From: Carallia brachiata
Taxonomy: Eukaryota; Streptophyta; Magnoliopsida; Malpighiales; Rhizophoraceae
Direction of reading: 5' to 3'
Assembly: GCA_021464245.1 (NCBI GenBank)
Contig: JADCRB010000002.1
Span: 4,008,573-4,072,572, forward strand
DNA: 64,000 bases
This document shows positions 35,488 to 49,270 of this stretch, piece after piece. A program made the translations under genes and the position numbers. Within the stretch, counting starts at the first letter, position 1. Every line of letters begins with the position of its first letter. The notes under the pieces are model-generated. The model was not told the origin of the DNA and searched no databases. It saw only the letters and a program-made list of their open reading frames with translations.

Positions 35488-36703
35488 CTGCATGCCCTAA
35501 ATCCTCCAGTGGTTCACAAGAAGTTTAAAATGGCCAATGTCTTGGTTGATGAGAACTTCATTGCTAAGGTTGCAGATGCAGATGCAGGGATCTCAAAACT
35601 ACTGGAAAAGATAGAAGAGGCAGGTCCATCTGACATGTCCGCTATAAATATCTTCCAAGATCCAGAGTAAAAGTTCTCCCTATGTTTTATTCATTTTTTC
35701 TGCGGGAGTATAGTCTACTGGAATACTCAATGTAGTTATCTGCCAATGTCTAGGGTAGAAATGTCAGGGGCTTTCACTGAAATGAGTGACGTTTACAGCT
35801 TTGGAGTGTTTATGTTGGAGCTTATAACTGGACAGGAGGCTTTCCATATTGACTCCTTGGGATCTGATGAACGCCTAATTCGATGGGTAGGCACATTGAC
35901 TATCATTAGAATTTTTCATCGTAAGTCATATATAGAGAGATTCAGGGAGTCAAAGTTGACAGGTTTGCTTTCACCAATCTAACAGATAAACAACTCCCAG
36001 ATTTGAACTGAAATTGGATATTGTTACCTTTTTGAAGGTCACATCTCGATTGCAGTCCAATGATTTTGTGGAGCATCGACTGATGGGGACTTTCACAACA
36101 GATGGCATGAGAAATTTAATCAGGCTGACACTACGATGCATGAGTTCTCGAGGAAACAGACGACCAAAGACGGAAATGGTTGTGAATGAACTTGAAAGGA
36201 TTCTAGAGAATGAAATGGCACTAACAACAGTTATGGGAGAGGGTACTGCCAAGTTTATTAAAGGCAGTGAGCTGTTTACTTGAAACTGACAGCAGTATAA
36301 AATTGTTATGTTTCAACATCAGCAATAAACAACTTGTTCATGATTATCATTTTGTGAATGCGAGAAAGATTCAAAACAGCCACAAAAATCCATGTATCTG
36401 AAAACACAAAATTTTACCTCAGTCATCCATCACTCAAGTCAATTTTGAGTGTATGTCATCAAAAGAAGTATTTGTATTCAATAGCAGTCTGTGAAGTTGA
36501 GTTTATTTATGCCCACCTGAGAATCTTGTATGCTACATGTTTTCTAGGAATGATTCCCAAACCTATTAACATTATGGTGGTGACTAATCCCTCAATCTGC
36601 AAGTGTTGCTTCCTTTCCACTGTGATAATACTTTTGCTCAATAATTCCATATCAGACTCTCTGACTCTCTGCTCAAATATTATGTTTCAAAATGGATTTG
36701 CAG

Positions 36704-39700
36704 TGTGAAAGCATCAACATTTATACAGGAGATGGCACAGTTGATATTATGGGAGGCCCATTCTGAAATGGAATACTGGAAATTGGATGGCATGCCCATT
36801 TCATTTTGGGTACTGTATAAGCATTCCTTTCCTTTGCTTTGGTTAATGTTTGGTGCATCGTTTCTGACATCTACAAGGAAACATACAGGATATGAATGCT
36901 GTGAACGTTTAGCTTACTACGGAATTGCTAAAAATCTTGTTACGTACATTACCAACAAGTTACAAGAAGGAAATGTGTCTGCTGCTAGAAATGTTTCCAC
37001 TTGAGCTGGCACTAGCTATCTTACACCTCTTATTTGTGCCTTCTTAGCTGATGCTTATTGGGGAAGATATTGGACAATTGCTAATTTCTCTGCAATTTAC
37101 TTCATTGTAATTACCAATGCCCTTATTGCTTCTGTTTTTACATTATGAAAATTTCATCATCACATATGCATGGCCTACATTCACATCTTTCAGGTTGATG
37201 CAGCTATATTGCTGGTTATTGTCGTATTGCTTCTATTCATTCTGTTGGTTTTTGTTGTTAGTGAATCATTCTAATGGTTGCAGTCAAGCCTCTTTATATA
37301 TTTTTTTATATATTTTTTTAAATGATTTAGTTTCTTTCTATCCACCCTATCTTTCATCATCTCGAAGTTCCTTTTACTTATTTGAACTGTTTGTTGAATA
37401 ATTTCTTCATCCAAAGGATAAAGGAACAAGAAGTCTTCAAGATCCTAGGTTTATATTAAGTGTGATGCGACAATAATAGGCTTTGCAATTAGTGGAATGA
37501 AAACTTCGCTATTCTAATAAAAGGCACTGTCATAAGCAATATCTAATGCTCTATTAGTTATCTGACAGAGTAGCATTCTAGTAAAAAGCCTGCCGAGCTA
37601 ATTCTAGTGCCAAGAATGAAGTTTTTCATGAAATTTTAATATTTTGCCCCCCCCCCCCCCCAAAAAAAACCAGGAAAAAAAAGAAAAAAAAAAGCAATTG
37701 GCACCATTCTATGCTACAGTATTGAGCAATTTACAATTCATTAAAACCTATGTATGCAGCATTAGCTGTGACAAAACAATGTCCTGAACTAGAAATTCTA
37801 GAGATTTAAACAGGGATACTTGTTGCTGTGATTTATGGTAGACAAATGGAAACAGAATGGGGATACATGCATACATATTCACATAATATTTGTCTATCAA
37901 AGTAGGCCTTAAAACATCTTTTAGATCTTTGATTGTATTGTAGGATTAAACAAAATAGAAATAAAGTCACCTAGTTGCGGTGAACCAAAATTGGAACAAT
38001 GTGGTAGAAGAAAACCAATGAACACATATATTGTTGATGGTTTGCTCTTAAGCTATAGCTTCTCTAGTTTACTTCTCTTGACTCTTCCACTGATTGATTT
38101 ATTCCAGAAAACATTTGAATATCCAGGAGAAGAATTGATTTTTGTTGTACTTTGCCATCGACCAAGACAATCTTCAGCCATGTGGATTATGATTGTGTGA
38201 TATGCCATGCCATGTGGTATTTGCATTTCTCATGCCGTAGTTTCTTTTGTTTAAATGCTTCTTATATGCTTGCTTAAAGCATTAATTAACTTAAAAGTTG
38301 TTAACTAGTGTAGGGAATGTGTACATTGAGTCTCTCAGCATGAGTTCCTGCATTAAGGCCTGCTGAATGTGTAGGTTATCTATGCCCTCCAGCAACAGCA
38401 GCTCAATATGGCGTGTTCTTCTTTGGGCTATATCTGATTGCACTCGGTACTGGAGGCATCAAACCATGTGTTTCTTCCTTTGGGGCAGACCAGTTTGACA
38501 ATACCGATACATTTGAAAGCGTAAAGAAGGGATCCTTCTTCAACTGGTTCTATTTTTGTATAAACATTGGGTCCCTTGTGTGTCAAGCACTTTATTGGTA
38601 TACATTCAAGACAATGTTGGTTGGGGCATTGGATTTGGAATCCCCACATTGTTTATGGGCTTTGCTATTGCAAGTTTCTTCTTGGGAACACCCCTCTATA
38701 GATTTCAGAAACCTGGCGGTTGTCCTATCACATGAATATGCCAGGTTTTGGTTGCAGCATTCCATAAGAGGAATTTGGAGGTCCCTAAAGATAGTAGCAA
38801 CCTATATGAAGCACATGGATTGGATTCTGCCATAGAAGGGAGCAGGAAACTTGAGCACGGTGATGAACTGAAGTAATTTACATCTTTTGTTCTATTTAGT
38901 TGATATATGTTTCTTGGTTCTGAACAATCTTTTTGATTCTTTTTGCTTTTTCCTTTTGTCATTCAAGTTGGAACTTATTGAGTTCCTTGCTAAACTTGTG
39001 AAGTGACTTTGTCATTTTGTTTTCATATGCGAACAAAATTGATTGAGTCAATGAAGGTGTAAGTAATATTAAAATAAGGGGTCTAACTAGCAACCGCATG
39101 TCATTGTTCAAAATTACTCTGCACATCACTAACATGTCTATTCTCTGTGTGTGTGTATATATGTATATATATATTGATTGATTTGATATTGTCATGAAGG
39201 ATATGCAGAGATTATTTGATTTCTGCATTTTGAATGCCTTCTTATTTGGAGATTCAGTGATTCCAGAGCCAGATGCTCTCTCTATTAAAGCAGTCTTCTT
39301 GTGTTTAAACTTACTTTCTGGAGTTTGCTATACCGGTTGATAACTCATGTATGACTCAAGATTTATTTTGCTCATTGCATATTAGAAATTGGATTCCAGG
39401 AGATATATTTTGCGAACATTAGCTGCTATCAATCATGCTTTCTTTGTGCAAATATGTATGCATGCATGCTTGTATGTGTTCACTTTGGCAGAGCTTTGTA
39501 AGTAAGCTCTATATAGTAGGAGAAGAGTTATTAACTTTTACCTCAATCGTTTTTCACTTTGGTTCTTGATGTTTGTAATATATATTTGCATCTTTAATCA
39601 TTCCCTTTTGAATTTTCTTTCTTAGGTCTTATTGCTTTTTCCATAAAAGGTTGAGACAGTTGCAATTAACACCAATAGTAGTATTGGCGAAAGGGTTTTT

Positions 39701-40818
39701 ATAAAGTTCAGGTTCTTGGTATCTTATCTGACCTCATTGTTGAACTTGAGTTTACTTGACAATGTCTTTTGTGTCTTAAATGAATGACCCTCTTCTCATA
39801 TATGCATGGCATTTTTTTTCTTTGCTTTTTCTTTTCCTTTATTTTTTTTATTTTTTTTTTCAGGTCTTACTGATCTAGTCTGAAACAATTTTCTTAGAAC
39901 TAACATTTTTCATACTTCATCTTTCCACTTTATTGAAGCAGCTATTGGAACTTGCCTCCGAAAACTTTAACTGGATTCCTATTTTTGCGAATGTCTTGAT
40001 AAAGCTGCCATACTGTCCAAGGATGAGATCAAGAATAGTGACTTTTCCAATCCCTGGAGGCTCCGCACTGTGACACAGGTCGAGGAATTGAAGACTTTGA
40101 TCCGCATTCCCAATCTGGGCTACGGGAATCATCTTTTGTGCTGTCTATGCGCAAATGGCTACAATGTTTGTGGAACAAGGGAGAATGATGGATACAACAA
40201 TCGGTTCACTCACTATCCCTCCAGCTTCTCCGTCAACATCTGACGTAATTAGTGTCATTTGCTGGGTGCCTGCCTATGACAGGGTGATTGTTCCAGCTGC
40301 AAGAAAGTTCATGGGAAAAGAGAGTGGCTTCTCAGAGCTGCAGCGGATGGGAATTGGTTTGTTCATCTCGATTATAACCATGTCAGCTGCTGCCTTGGTA
40401 GAGTTTAAGCGTCTGCAGCTTGCAAAAGAGTTTGGGTTAGTTGATAAATCTGTTTTTGTTCCTCTTAGTATCTTATGGCAAATCCCACAATACATGTTAG
40501 TAGGGGCAGCAGTGGTCTTTACATTCATTGGGCAGCTTGAATTCATCTATGAACAATCCCCTAATGACATTCGAAGCATATGCAATGCATTATCACTTCT
40601 AACAACATCTCTGGGAAACTACCTGCTCGTTAATTCTGACTGTTGTAACATACCTCACAGCCAGGGATGGCAAGGCGGGATGGATTCCGGATGACTTGAA
40701 CGAAGGCCATCTTGATTATTACTTCTCGCTTCTAGCTCTTTTGAGTTTGTTGAACATGTTTGTTTGCATTCTCTAGGCCAAGAACTACAAACAGAAGAAG
40801 CAGAAGGTGGTCACATAA
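36704..40818 (+). pseudogene. Inverted second copy of the NPF8 transporter, decayed
   Basis: Exon equivalents on plus: 36704-36809 (106 nt), 36889-37106 (218 nt), 38314-38872 (559 nt) and about 39992-40818. The first two have exactly the lengths of exons 2 and 3 of the transporter at 23040-28625, and the third differs by two bases. Exon 1 is not found; the kinase 3' end lies there instead. Disabling changes include a TGA in exon 2 (after GGPF), a TGA in exon 3 (after NVST), the net +2 shift in exon 4 with a TAG, loss of the exon 5 acceptor AG, and frame changes in exon 5 near 40090-40130 and 40625. Transporter stretches remain readable, for example [13 protein letters not shown] and [18 protein letters not shown]. 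Introns are retained, so it arose by DNA duplication and inversion, not retroposition. Confidence 0.93.
37647..37661. repeat. Poly-C tract
   Basis: A run of about 15 C followed by A-runs, in intron 3 of the transporter pseudogene. A simple-sequence tract; its length may be uncertain in the assembly. Confidence 0.8.
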
Positions 40819-42024
40819 AAGTTGTGTAGAAGGTGGGGGAGAAGAGATAGTTACAAATGTCACAGCTCCTTCATTGATTTTGATGTTTGTGGATTAGACC
40901 CACGATTATGGTAGTAGATTAAATTTACGTGCCCCTCTCTCTTCCCGTCCACAACTGTAGATTTTTCTCTGTGCTCTGGGAACCTGCTTGTGGCATTTCT
41001 CAATGCGCTGATGCTGAATTGGTGTTGTAGCACAAGATTCAGGTGGTCCTGTTATTATTAAGCGAGAAAATGCTGTTACCATGTATGCTTATGTTGCGCA
41101 CTCGTTCATTAATTTTTGCTGTTATTTTCTTGCTTCTTTTGGTTTGGTTAATCTATTCCACTTATTAAAAAACGATCATTGGTACCTAATGAGAGTTATC
41201 ACATCTTGCTTAAGAAAGTTCTCAAATATGCCACTAATCATAAGATATAGTGGTAGAATTATTTAAATTCTAAATTTTATGGATTCGATCTCTAGTCTTT
41301 GAAAAAAAAAAAAAAAAACTCAAATATTAATATGGGAGTCTTAAATTCGAAGCATTAAATAAAAAACAATCAAATAGCTGAGGGATGGGAAGTCACTGAC
41401 TTTTTGAACCGTCATCTTAGGGATAGGGAATTAATAATATTATTAACGCCATGAGAGAACTATTTTCTTGTTGTGTTGTTCGAAGACGCAAAAAAGTTTC
41501 CAATACACTAAAAGATAAAAGAAAAAATAAATAAAAATCATCCTGCCTAAAAATTTGTAGGCATATTTTAAATTTTCAGTAGCGTACTTGAAGTTAATTT
41601 AAGTTTCATTTTTTTTTCAATGGGAATTTAGTTTCACAGAGTTTTATAACATCATTTTGGTAGTTGTAATTTTATTCATTTTTTTTTTTTTTTGGTCTTC
41701 AATAAAAGAATAAAAATATATATGTATAATAATATTTTGTTTTATCGGGCCCAATTTTCTTGCTTCTTGCATATTGAGCCTGTTAATTTTCGAGTGGACT
41801 TTGGCAAGTCAAAGTCAAATGGGCTTACCTTTTTTGTTTTTTTAATTAATTAGTTATAACTGAAATTTAAATTCGAAATTTTTAATTTTAAAGAAGACTT
41901 CAACACTAATTAAGTTGTAACTAATTAGTGGCTTACAATTATTCAAATTTCCACCGGCAAATCAACTCAAGACATTTAATCCTATAGGCAACTCTTTTTT
42001 AGCAACATCTTGTAGGTAACTTTA
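40819..42024. other. Spacer with a tRNA-like fragment
   Basis: AT-rich, no gene. At about 41245-41295, TATAGTGGTAGAATTATTT and GGATTCGATCTCTAG resemble a degenerate A box and B box, as in a tRNA-derived SINE remnant, but no cloverleaf forms by eye. No coding frame with motifs. Confidence 0.4.
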
Positions 42025-42429
42025 GGGGGTGTTTGTTTAGTACATAATAATGGGACAAGTAGTTGATTTTCATTGAAGTGTTTATTTTTATATAATTTTA
42101 TTCTCATTGCTTTAAATTTGGGGATGTAATTCCTATATCTAAATGAATTATAATTCTCACTTTCAACACATTAATCATTCACATTCCTCTTATACCTAAC
42201 TTAACTACTCACTATCAAGTTATTAGAAAAAAAACTTCAACAAAATTTGAACAAAATAACATATTGGAGAAAAATAAAAAAATAACAAAATGATAAACTT
42301 AATATAGAATTTAAAATTAAAATGTTAAAATAATAATTTGTTAGTAATAATAATAATTTATATATTTAATGATGAAATATTTTATAATCTCTACAATATC
42401 AATTCTGTTATAATAATATTAATAATAAA

Positions 42430-42469
<40 letters not shown>

Positions 42470-42813
42470 AAATTTATTTTTAATATTTTTTATAATTTAT
42501 ATTTATGGTTATTATTGTGACTTGAATTATGTTATTATTATTATTTAATATTTTTAATTTAAAATTATATTAAAATTAGCATTTTTACCATTTCAATTTG
42601 ATATTTAGTATATTTTTTATTTTTAATAAAATTTCTCTTATTTTTATTGTGAAATAAATGTTATTATATATTTGATATTGATTCCAATTCTAAAAAAAAA
42701 ACGATTGCAAATGGTTTCGATTCTAATTCCTGAGTAAACTTAACATGTTATGAAATAAGTTATTTCGTTTTTTATTCCAATTCTAATTTTGGACCTTAAA
42801 CCAAATGGGGCCC
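42025..42813. mobile_element. Probable Harbinger/Tourist-like MITE
   Basis: The left end GGGGGTGTTTGTTTAG is roughly the inverse of the right end (read inward GGGCCCCATTTGGTTTAAGG). Near each end are TAATTCC/GGAATTA-type motifs common in this MITE type. The core is extremely AT-rich and includes (ATT)n at 42433-42468. A TTA/TTG flank could be an eroded 3-bp duplication. The surrounding 33-bp sequence ACTAATTAAGTTGTAACTAA (41905 on) recurs as a close copy at 42820, so the whole block also sits between direct repeats. Confidence 0.5.
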
Positions 42814-45800
42814 TTGATACTAATTGAGTTGTAACTAATTAGTAGCTTTTGATTATTCTACTTTCTCTATATAGAAAAATGAAGGGGGTTGCGCTTTAGC
42901 CCATTCTCTTTTCTATTCTACTTTCTCTATATGAATGATGTATTATTAGTCATCATCAAGAGGCAAAGGAGTCCTTGAAAAGAAGGAAACCTGCATGAAA
43001 TTCCCCAAATAATTCCAATGAAAGAAACACAAGGGTCCCTTAACACTCAAAAGCACAATAGCAAGACAACCAAACATTTTCTCTTTTTTCCCTAAAAATT
43101 GAAATTTATATTTCGAGTGCATGTTTATTATATTCATATTTATTTCTTTAATTTAGACTATATTTTATATATTAAAATATTTTTTGAGAAAAAGGAAAAC
43201 ATAAATTGCTTTAAAATAAATATATATGTTTTATACTAAATTTATTTGATTTATATTACCTACAATAATTAGTACATTACATTAATTAGTTTTCTATTGT
43301 TATCATATAACAAATTATAAAAAATATGTAATTGACTGTATCAAATAAAATATTATAACATATGTAATATGTATATCTTTTATATTATTATGTTTACACG
43401 ATAATTTTTCTTATATAACTTATATTCAAGATAGATAATAATTTTATCAATTCAACCTAGTTCCAATCTTAGATCTCTACTTTCGTCAACTCAATTTAGT
43501 TCGGTTCTAAAAATCTTGTTTACGTATATATTTTTCAATTGTTTAGCTGGGTCAGACATCACATGCTAGGCTACAACGATCGTAATTGAATATAGCGCTC
43601 AAATACATACACAGAAGTGTATCATTAGATGGTGCACTGAGTTAATAAAATAATATTTTTTATTTTTTATTTTTTAAAAAAATTATAATATAAATTTAAA
43701 TAAGTATTATTTTAAAATATAAAATATAGATATTATTATAAAATATTTTATAAAATATTATTATTTTATCAACTTTATATATTTTCTGTATATAAATTTC
43801 TGTACGCCTATCTTTTTGTTGAATATAATATGAAATGGACTGTTTGATATTCCTGAAACAAGAAAACAATTTGCAACCGCGTAAATGCTGGCGCTGTTGT
43901 TGGTCCTTATGGTCAGAGCAGAAAAAAATCGAATAGATTCGCCGCGTCCGCAATTGCGGGAAGACGGCCCTAGAGATTGGCTGGGAGGCGGGCCGGCCCG
44001 ACGGACTTTTCTTCCTAAAATGCAAAACGTCTGTTTTTGACTTCTAACCATTTTTTTCTTTAGCAAAACCATATAGATACGGTTAATGAGACATATAAGA
44101 AGTATATAATAAATTTAATGATATTTAATAATTTATTTTTTTTAAAATATAACAAATTTTTTATAATTTAACGGTTCAAATCACTGTATACCCATAATTA
44201 CGTTGTTATTTATATGTTTCCATTTTGTTTTTTTTGGGTCAACACCTTTGAAACTCTCTATCTCTATTAATTAATGCTCCCTACTCTATTGGTTTATATT
44301 CAAGACTTCTCCATTCCATTGAACTGTTCAGTTCACACCAGAGAGCCTTTGCATTAGAAGTTGGATTTGACCGCCCATTGTTGTAGTTTAATGGCATGAT
44401 GATCAATCGTTCTATGCTCAACCTAGCACTAAACTTGACATACGCGCAATTGCATTAAAGTGCAGAATTGACTGATGAGCCTAATTCAGTGATGATGAAG
44501 TCTTCTTGCAGGATTCTCGGGCCTTGGATTCAAAATTCACTACAGTCAATTGATTAAAAAACAGAAATAAAAATATTACCTTTTTGTTTGTTGGGGGGGG
44601 GGGGGTTAGTGAGTAAATTTCGTTAGAAAAAAAAGAGTGCTTACAAACAAATGGAAAGGATTGTTAAATGGAAGAATTAATAAAAAAAAAAAGGAAAAAA
44701 AAAACACCAATGTAGTGTATTAAAATATAAGGTTTCGATACTTGGCAAGACAAACTGGGTAGAGGTCAATCAAATTGAAGTTATTATGGCATCATTTTAG
44801 GTCTCACATAATAATAAAAATAATATTTTGAATTTTTAAAATTTTTTGTCAAAATATTTAGTAAGTGCAACTAACATAATTAACCAGCTATGCAACAACA
44901 TAACATAATAAGAATATGCAACTAGGTTTCAAAAATATAATAACAATAATAATATACATAAAACATGATAGAATGTGCACAAAACGTGTAAAATGAATGT
45001 AATAACTCTGAAGTTATTTAACTTGTATATATATCATTGTCACTGTTATTGCACTTCTATGAAACCCTCATAGCACGAGCGTTCAAGTATAATTTTCATC
45101 TAAAAAAACAAGGTTAAAAGGCTTACCCTCATATCTATGGTGATCAACATTTATTATTGTTATGTCAAATAATGGGATAAGTCAATGATGAATTTTAAAT
45201 CTTTTCTAACTTTTTCAATGAAGTCCTATTGTTTTTGTTTTCTCATTCCAATCTTAAACTTTTATGTATTGTGCCATTTGCGTTCATTTTTAAATGCAAT
45301 TTAAATTTGTAAACTCATATTCCATATAGTCAGATAACTTTTTTAAAAGGATCGACTAATTCAGCCTGAAAAATGGACTCATTTGGAACAAAAAACAAAA
45401 GTTTAGGACTAATAGAAAAAAAAAATATTAATAGGACTATATTAGAAAAATTTATAAAAACATAGAACTCATTTTCAGCTTACACCACTATAAGGACCAT
45501 GCCAGTGCAGCAACACTTTTTTTAATTAAAAATATTATAACCATTTCAGGTTTCCTCAGCGGCCACCTAGTCAACGGCCAGGGAAAGTCTACATTCAAAT
45601 TCCAACCTCTTCATCTCTCCCTTTGGGCTAAATGCATGCCCTCCCGAGGACGAAAACAAACATTATATTGTGTATTTAAAAGGTTCGAGTGTTGGTTCAT
45701 TGGTTTCTTTAATTCTTCCGAAACCATTCAAAAACAAACATGTGGAATCAGAAATTTTGGTATGCATAAACTAATTAAGCCTTGGAAGAATATGGAACAA

Positions 45801-48800
45801 AACCTGTCGTGATAAACGCAAACTCTTCTAGAACCCAAAGAAACCGTTTCTCAATTATCTGGGCAGGGGAAATGTTTCAATAGTTTATTTACACAACCCT
45901 TTTTATATCTTAAGCATCTCTACATCTCCAAATAAACTTCAGAACTTTGGTATGTAGTGTGTGTGTCTATATATATATATATAGAGAGAGAGAAAAAAAA
46001 AAAAAATACCAGATAGCGACATTTAAGTAGTAACAAAATGATATAAACTGTTAGATTAAATTTTAAAAAATAAATAAATTATTAAATATTATAAAATAAA
46101 TTGTATCTCTATTTTATTATTATTTAATATTAAATTAAATAGTAAAACTAATATATTTATGTATATATTGAAAGTGGAGTCAACATTATAGAAAATTATT
46201 TTTTTTTTATCAAAAGAAAATTATTTTTTTTGGTACAGAAGTCAACATCGTAGAAATGAGAAACGGAGAAGAAAGCTATTAGAAAAGTCAATTGGTCAGA
46301 TATATTCTTCAAGAAGCTTTGATATTTGACGGTGATCAACTAGCTAACAGATGCTTTCATTAAAGGTCTTGGTATTGAATTCTATTCTTTCCCGCTAAAT
46401 TCAACTGCTTTGATTTGAAGCATTCTTGCCGACTCATTATGGAGCTTTTTTTAGGAAAATAACTTCTTGTTTTTTGTTTTTTTTTTTCTGATTAATTATA
46501 TATTCTTATTTCTTAGACGTTGATATCAACAAGCGCGGGGATTTTTGATTCGATGCTAATCTGTCGGAAAAGCCAAAGACGACGTTTCCGACGAAGCCGG
46601 GTTTACTGGTCAACTCAGTTATAGAAAAAGAAAGAAAACGTAAAGAATTGCGAATCCCTCTTACAGATTTAATTTATTTATTGCATGTTCAAGAAATGTA
46701 TACATGTTCTGTTCACAGGCGCTATATAACAGCCAGAATTGAACAGCACGTATTCAACACTTTCCCACTTACCCTGTTCCATTTTTTTACCACCTCCAAA
46801 GAGGAAAAAAAACAAGAAAAAAAAAAAGAATTAGCACCGTATAGGTGACCAGATTCAGAGACCTAAAAATAGCTACAGGTTTATCATAAGGAACAATTTA
46901 GAGTCCCAGGAGACAGAGGAGAAAGACAGACCATAGATAGTAGGGAAATCCATAGAATTGTTTTATTATATTTTTGTCCCAAAATTTATGACGTACATAT
47001 AATTAATATAGTATAAAAACAATATAATTGAAGGTTATATGCATATTTTAAGTTATCCATATACACCCTCTATTTTAACTATATGCGTATAATATTGTTT
47101 TTTAAAAAAATAACCCGTCTTTTGATTCGTCTCATCCGTTTGTCTCTTTATTTCTTTCTCAATAATTTATTATGAGTTTTACAGTTTTGTCGTGGATGAC
47201 CTTTTAATTTTAGTATACACACATACACGGCTGAAAACATTGACATGTGACATCACCAAACCAAAGTCAAGAAATAGAAGCCAACTCCCTCTCTCTCCTA
47301 CGAAAATGTTTTCATTAGACAAAACATTTATACAGTGTGTTTGCAATTTTTATGTATTAATTAAGAAGCACATTTTTTTGTCACAATTCAAGAAGCACAT
47401 GAAATAGGAAAAACACAACATTAAACAGGCCCAAAGCTGACTAACCGACACACGCAGAACTTAATGCGCTTAAAGTATTGAAACGTAATGTGGGCAAAAA
47501 TAATATGGGTTTCGTTGTGTGGACAAAAGAGTTTAGGCATAGGTGAGATATAGAAGTGGGACCCGCTAGTAGAAAATAATAAAAAATTATTTTTTTCTTC
47601 AAAATTTAAATTTTCAATTAAAAAATAATTGATTTGTAATGAGGACGGTAAAATATGCAACCAGCAAACTTCCAAACTGTAATGAAACTAAAATTCACCT
47701 CTTACAAGTCTGTTGCAAAATACAATCATATTTGTTACAATTTATAACATGTTCGTTATAAAAAAATGCATTTTTTCTACAGAAAAATTTCTAATTTTAA
47801 AACAAACAGAAAATGGAGCCCACCAGCCATGTCAGCCTATGACTGACCTATGTCCAATTCCCTTCCGTTCCTAAATGTTTTGCCTTTTGTCCAAGTCTAA
47901 AATTTTAAATACACTGCTTATAATTGTTTGAGGAGATAATTTAATTAATAATTTAATTATTTTTTTTATATTTGTCTAGATTTGAGTTTCTACTTTACTA
48001 CCCACCTCTAAAATAAGAGAGATTTGTAGAGTTAAAGTTAAAAGATTATGCACAGACAAGCGAATTAAAGATTTATTAACATTACAATCGAGTATGAAGA
48101 GTTCTATTTAAATCTAATAATATTTAAATAGTAAGTTCATCTTATAAAAAATAATTAATTGAGAATAAAAACTAATAGTCTCTGACCTCTGACTTATAAG
48201 TGTGAGAATCAATAAATTTAAGATATTATTTTTTTCATGTTCAATAAATAAGTAAATAAACATAAAACTTACAAGAAATTTGCCTGTATCATTTCCATAT
48301 GAGAGAGTGTGCTCCTCTTGTGGATCGCTTCCTAGAAAAAAAAAAAAAAACACTGGGGAAAGAACTCAAAATAAAAACAAAGAAAGTTCAATTGTACCAA
48401 AAATAAAATTGCTGAAATATCATTGATTTCACTTGTGTCTTGCGAGTCCTCTATACATCATTTACTAACCGATACTAATGTTATGTTTCCAAAGTACCAC
48501 AGATTATATTGTGATCTTACCCATAAATTTTAAACATGTCAAATTGTTTAATAAAAAGTTTTTGAAAAAGAATTCTTAATTAGTGACCCGGGGTTTTGTT
48601 TTGCAAGACCCTTGGAAAATCCTTGGTAATATTCTCCATAAATGCTACGATATCACCACGCATCTTTTTACGTTTTCGTCACGAAATAATAATAAGAAAC
48701 TCCCAAACAATGGTTTCAATTCAATTCAATGTGTCGTTGCTGCCTTTTTTGTTTTGTTTTTTTTTTTTTACCTTCTCTTGAGCAATAAGTTTGGCATCAA

Positions 48801-49270
48801 TCTGGTGGGCGATTGTATCAGTGGGTGGCCAGCCTTGGTAAGTCCTCGAAAAACTAGAAGCCAGTGAAAGGCAACAGTAACATCATTCATTAATGGTTAA
48901 TCAGACGGCCAGGTCGGGGCCCGTAATTGGTGGATGGGACCCCCATTTGACATTTTGACTGGATCCAGCCAACGGTCCAAAAGGACTAGTCGATTTTCCG
49001 CATATGCTCTGGGACATATTTCTTCGTTTTGTTTGTGGTCGCAGAGGCAGGGAGCATCCGTCCAATAAAATATCATGGGGTCAAAATTGGTATTTTACAA
49101 ATCTCTCCTTCTTGCTTCCTTCCCGTTCTCTTCCCTTTTTGGGGTGTTTTTTTTCCCCACTTCTTAGTTCTCACCTTTTCTCTCACGCGTTTGCATTTCA
49201 AATTTGGCAAACGAATATATAGACTAAATCATGTTCATATTTGACCAAGACCCCCTCCCCCCTCCCCCAC
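42814..49270. other. AT-rich intergenic region, no gene found
   Basis: About 6.4 kb of spacer. It holds T/A-rich repeats, a G12 tract near 44594, an (AT)/(GA) microsatellite near 45968, and a local GC-rich patch at 43875-44020 containing the palindrome CGGGCCGGCCCG (43991-44002). The minus-strand frame 43761-44072 crosses that patch without recognisable motifs. The last few hundred bases, pyrimidine-rich, belong to the GAD promoter. Confidence 0.5.

Larger units (their letters stand above)
31876..36283 (+). pseudogene. Receptor-like kinase 3' half, split by an LTR element
   Basis: Exon pieces with GT-AG borders and one continuous frame: about 31876-31900, 31982-32053, 32143-32158 plus 35493-35666, 35754-35886 and 36038-36283 (TGA). 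They read LEFKQRLSIALGAAKG, LCHLHALNPPVVHKKFK, NVLVDENFIAKVADADAG, then FTEMSDVYSFGVFMLELITG, DLIRLTLRC-like MRNLIRLTLRCMSS and ending GSELFT. This is subdomain VIa to the C-terminus of a plant RLK/Pelle kinase. The HRD position reads HKK and the DFG region is ADADAG, with an in-tandem GCAGAT duplication, so catalysis is not expected. The N-lobe is missing upstream and the 3.3-kb element at 32159-35487 sits in the third listed exon. Apart from that insertion the remaining exons have no stop. Confidence 0.82.

Noticed and set aside
41245..41295. tRNA-like A and B box
   Set aside because: Boxes are degenerate and no acceptor or anticodon stem pairs; at most a SINE remnant.
43761..44072. Minus-strand 103-codon frame in the GC patch
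   Set aside because: No motif, and its C-terminal half runs into AT-rich spacer.
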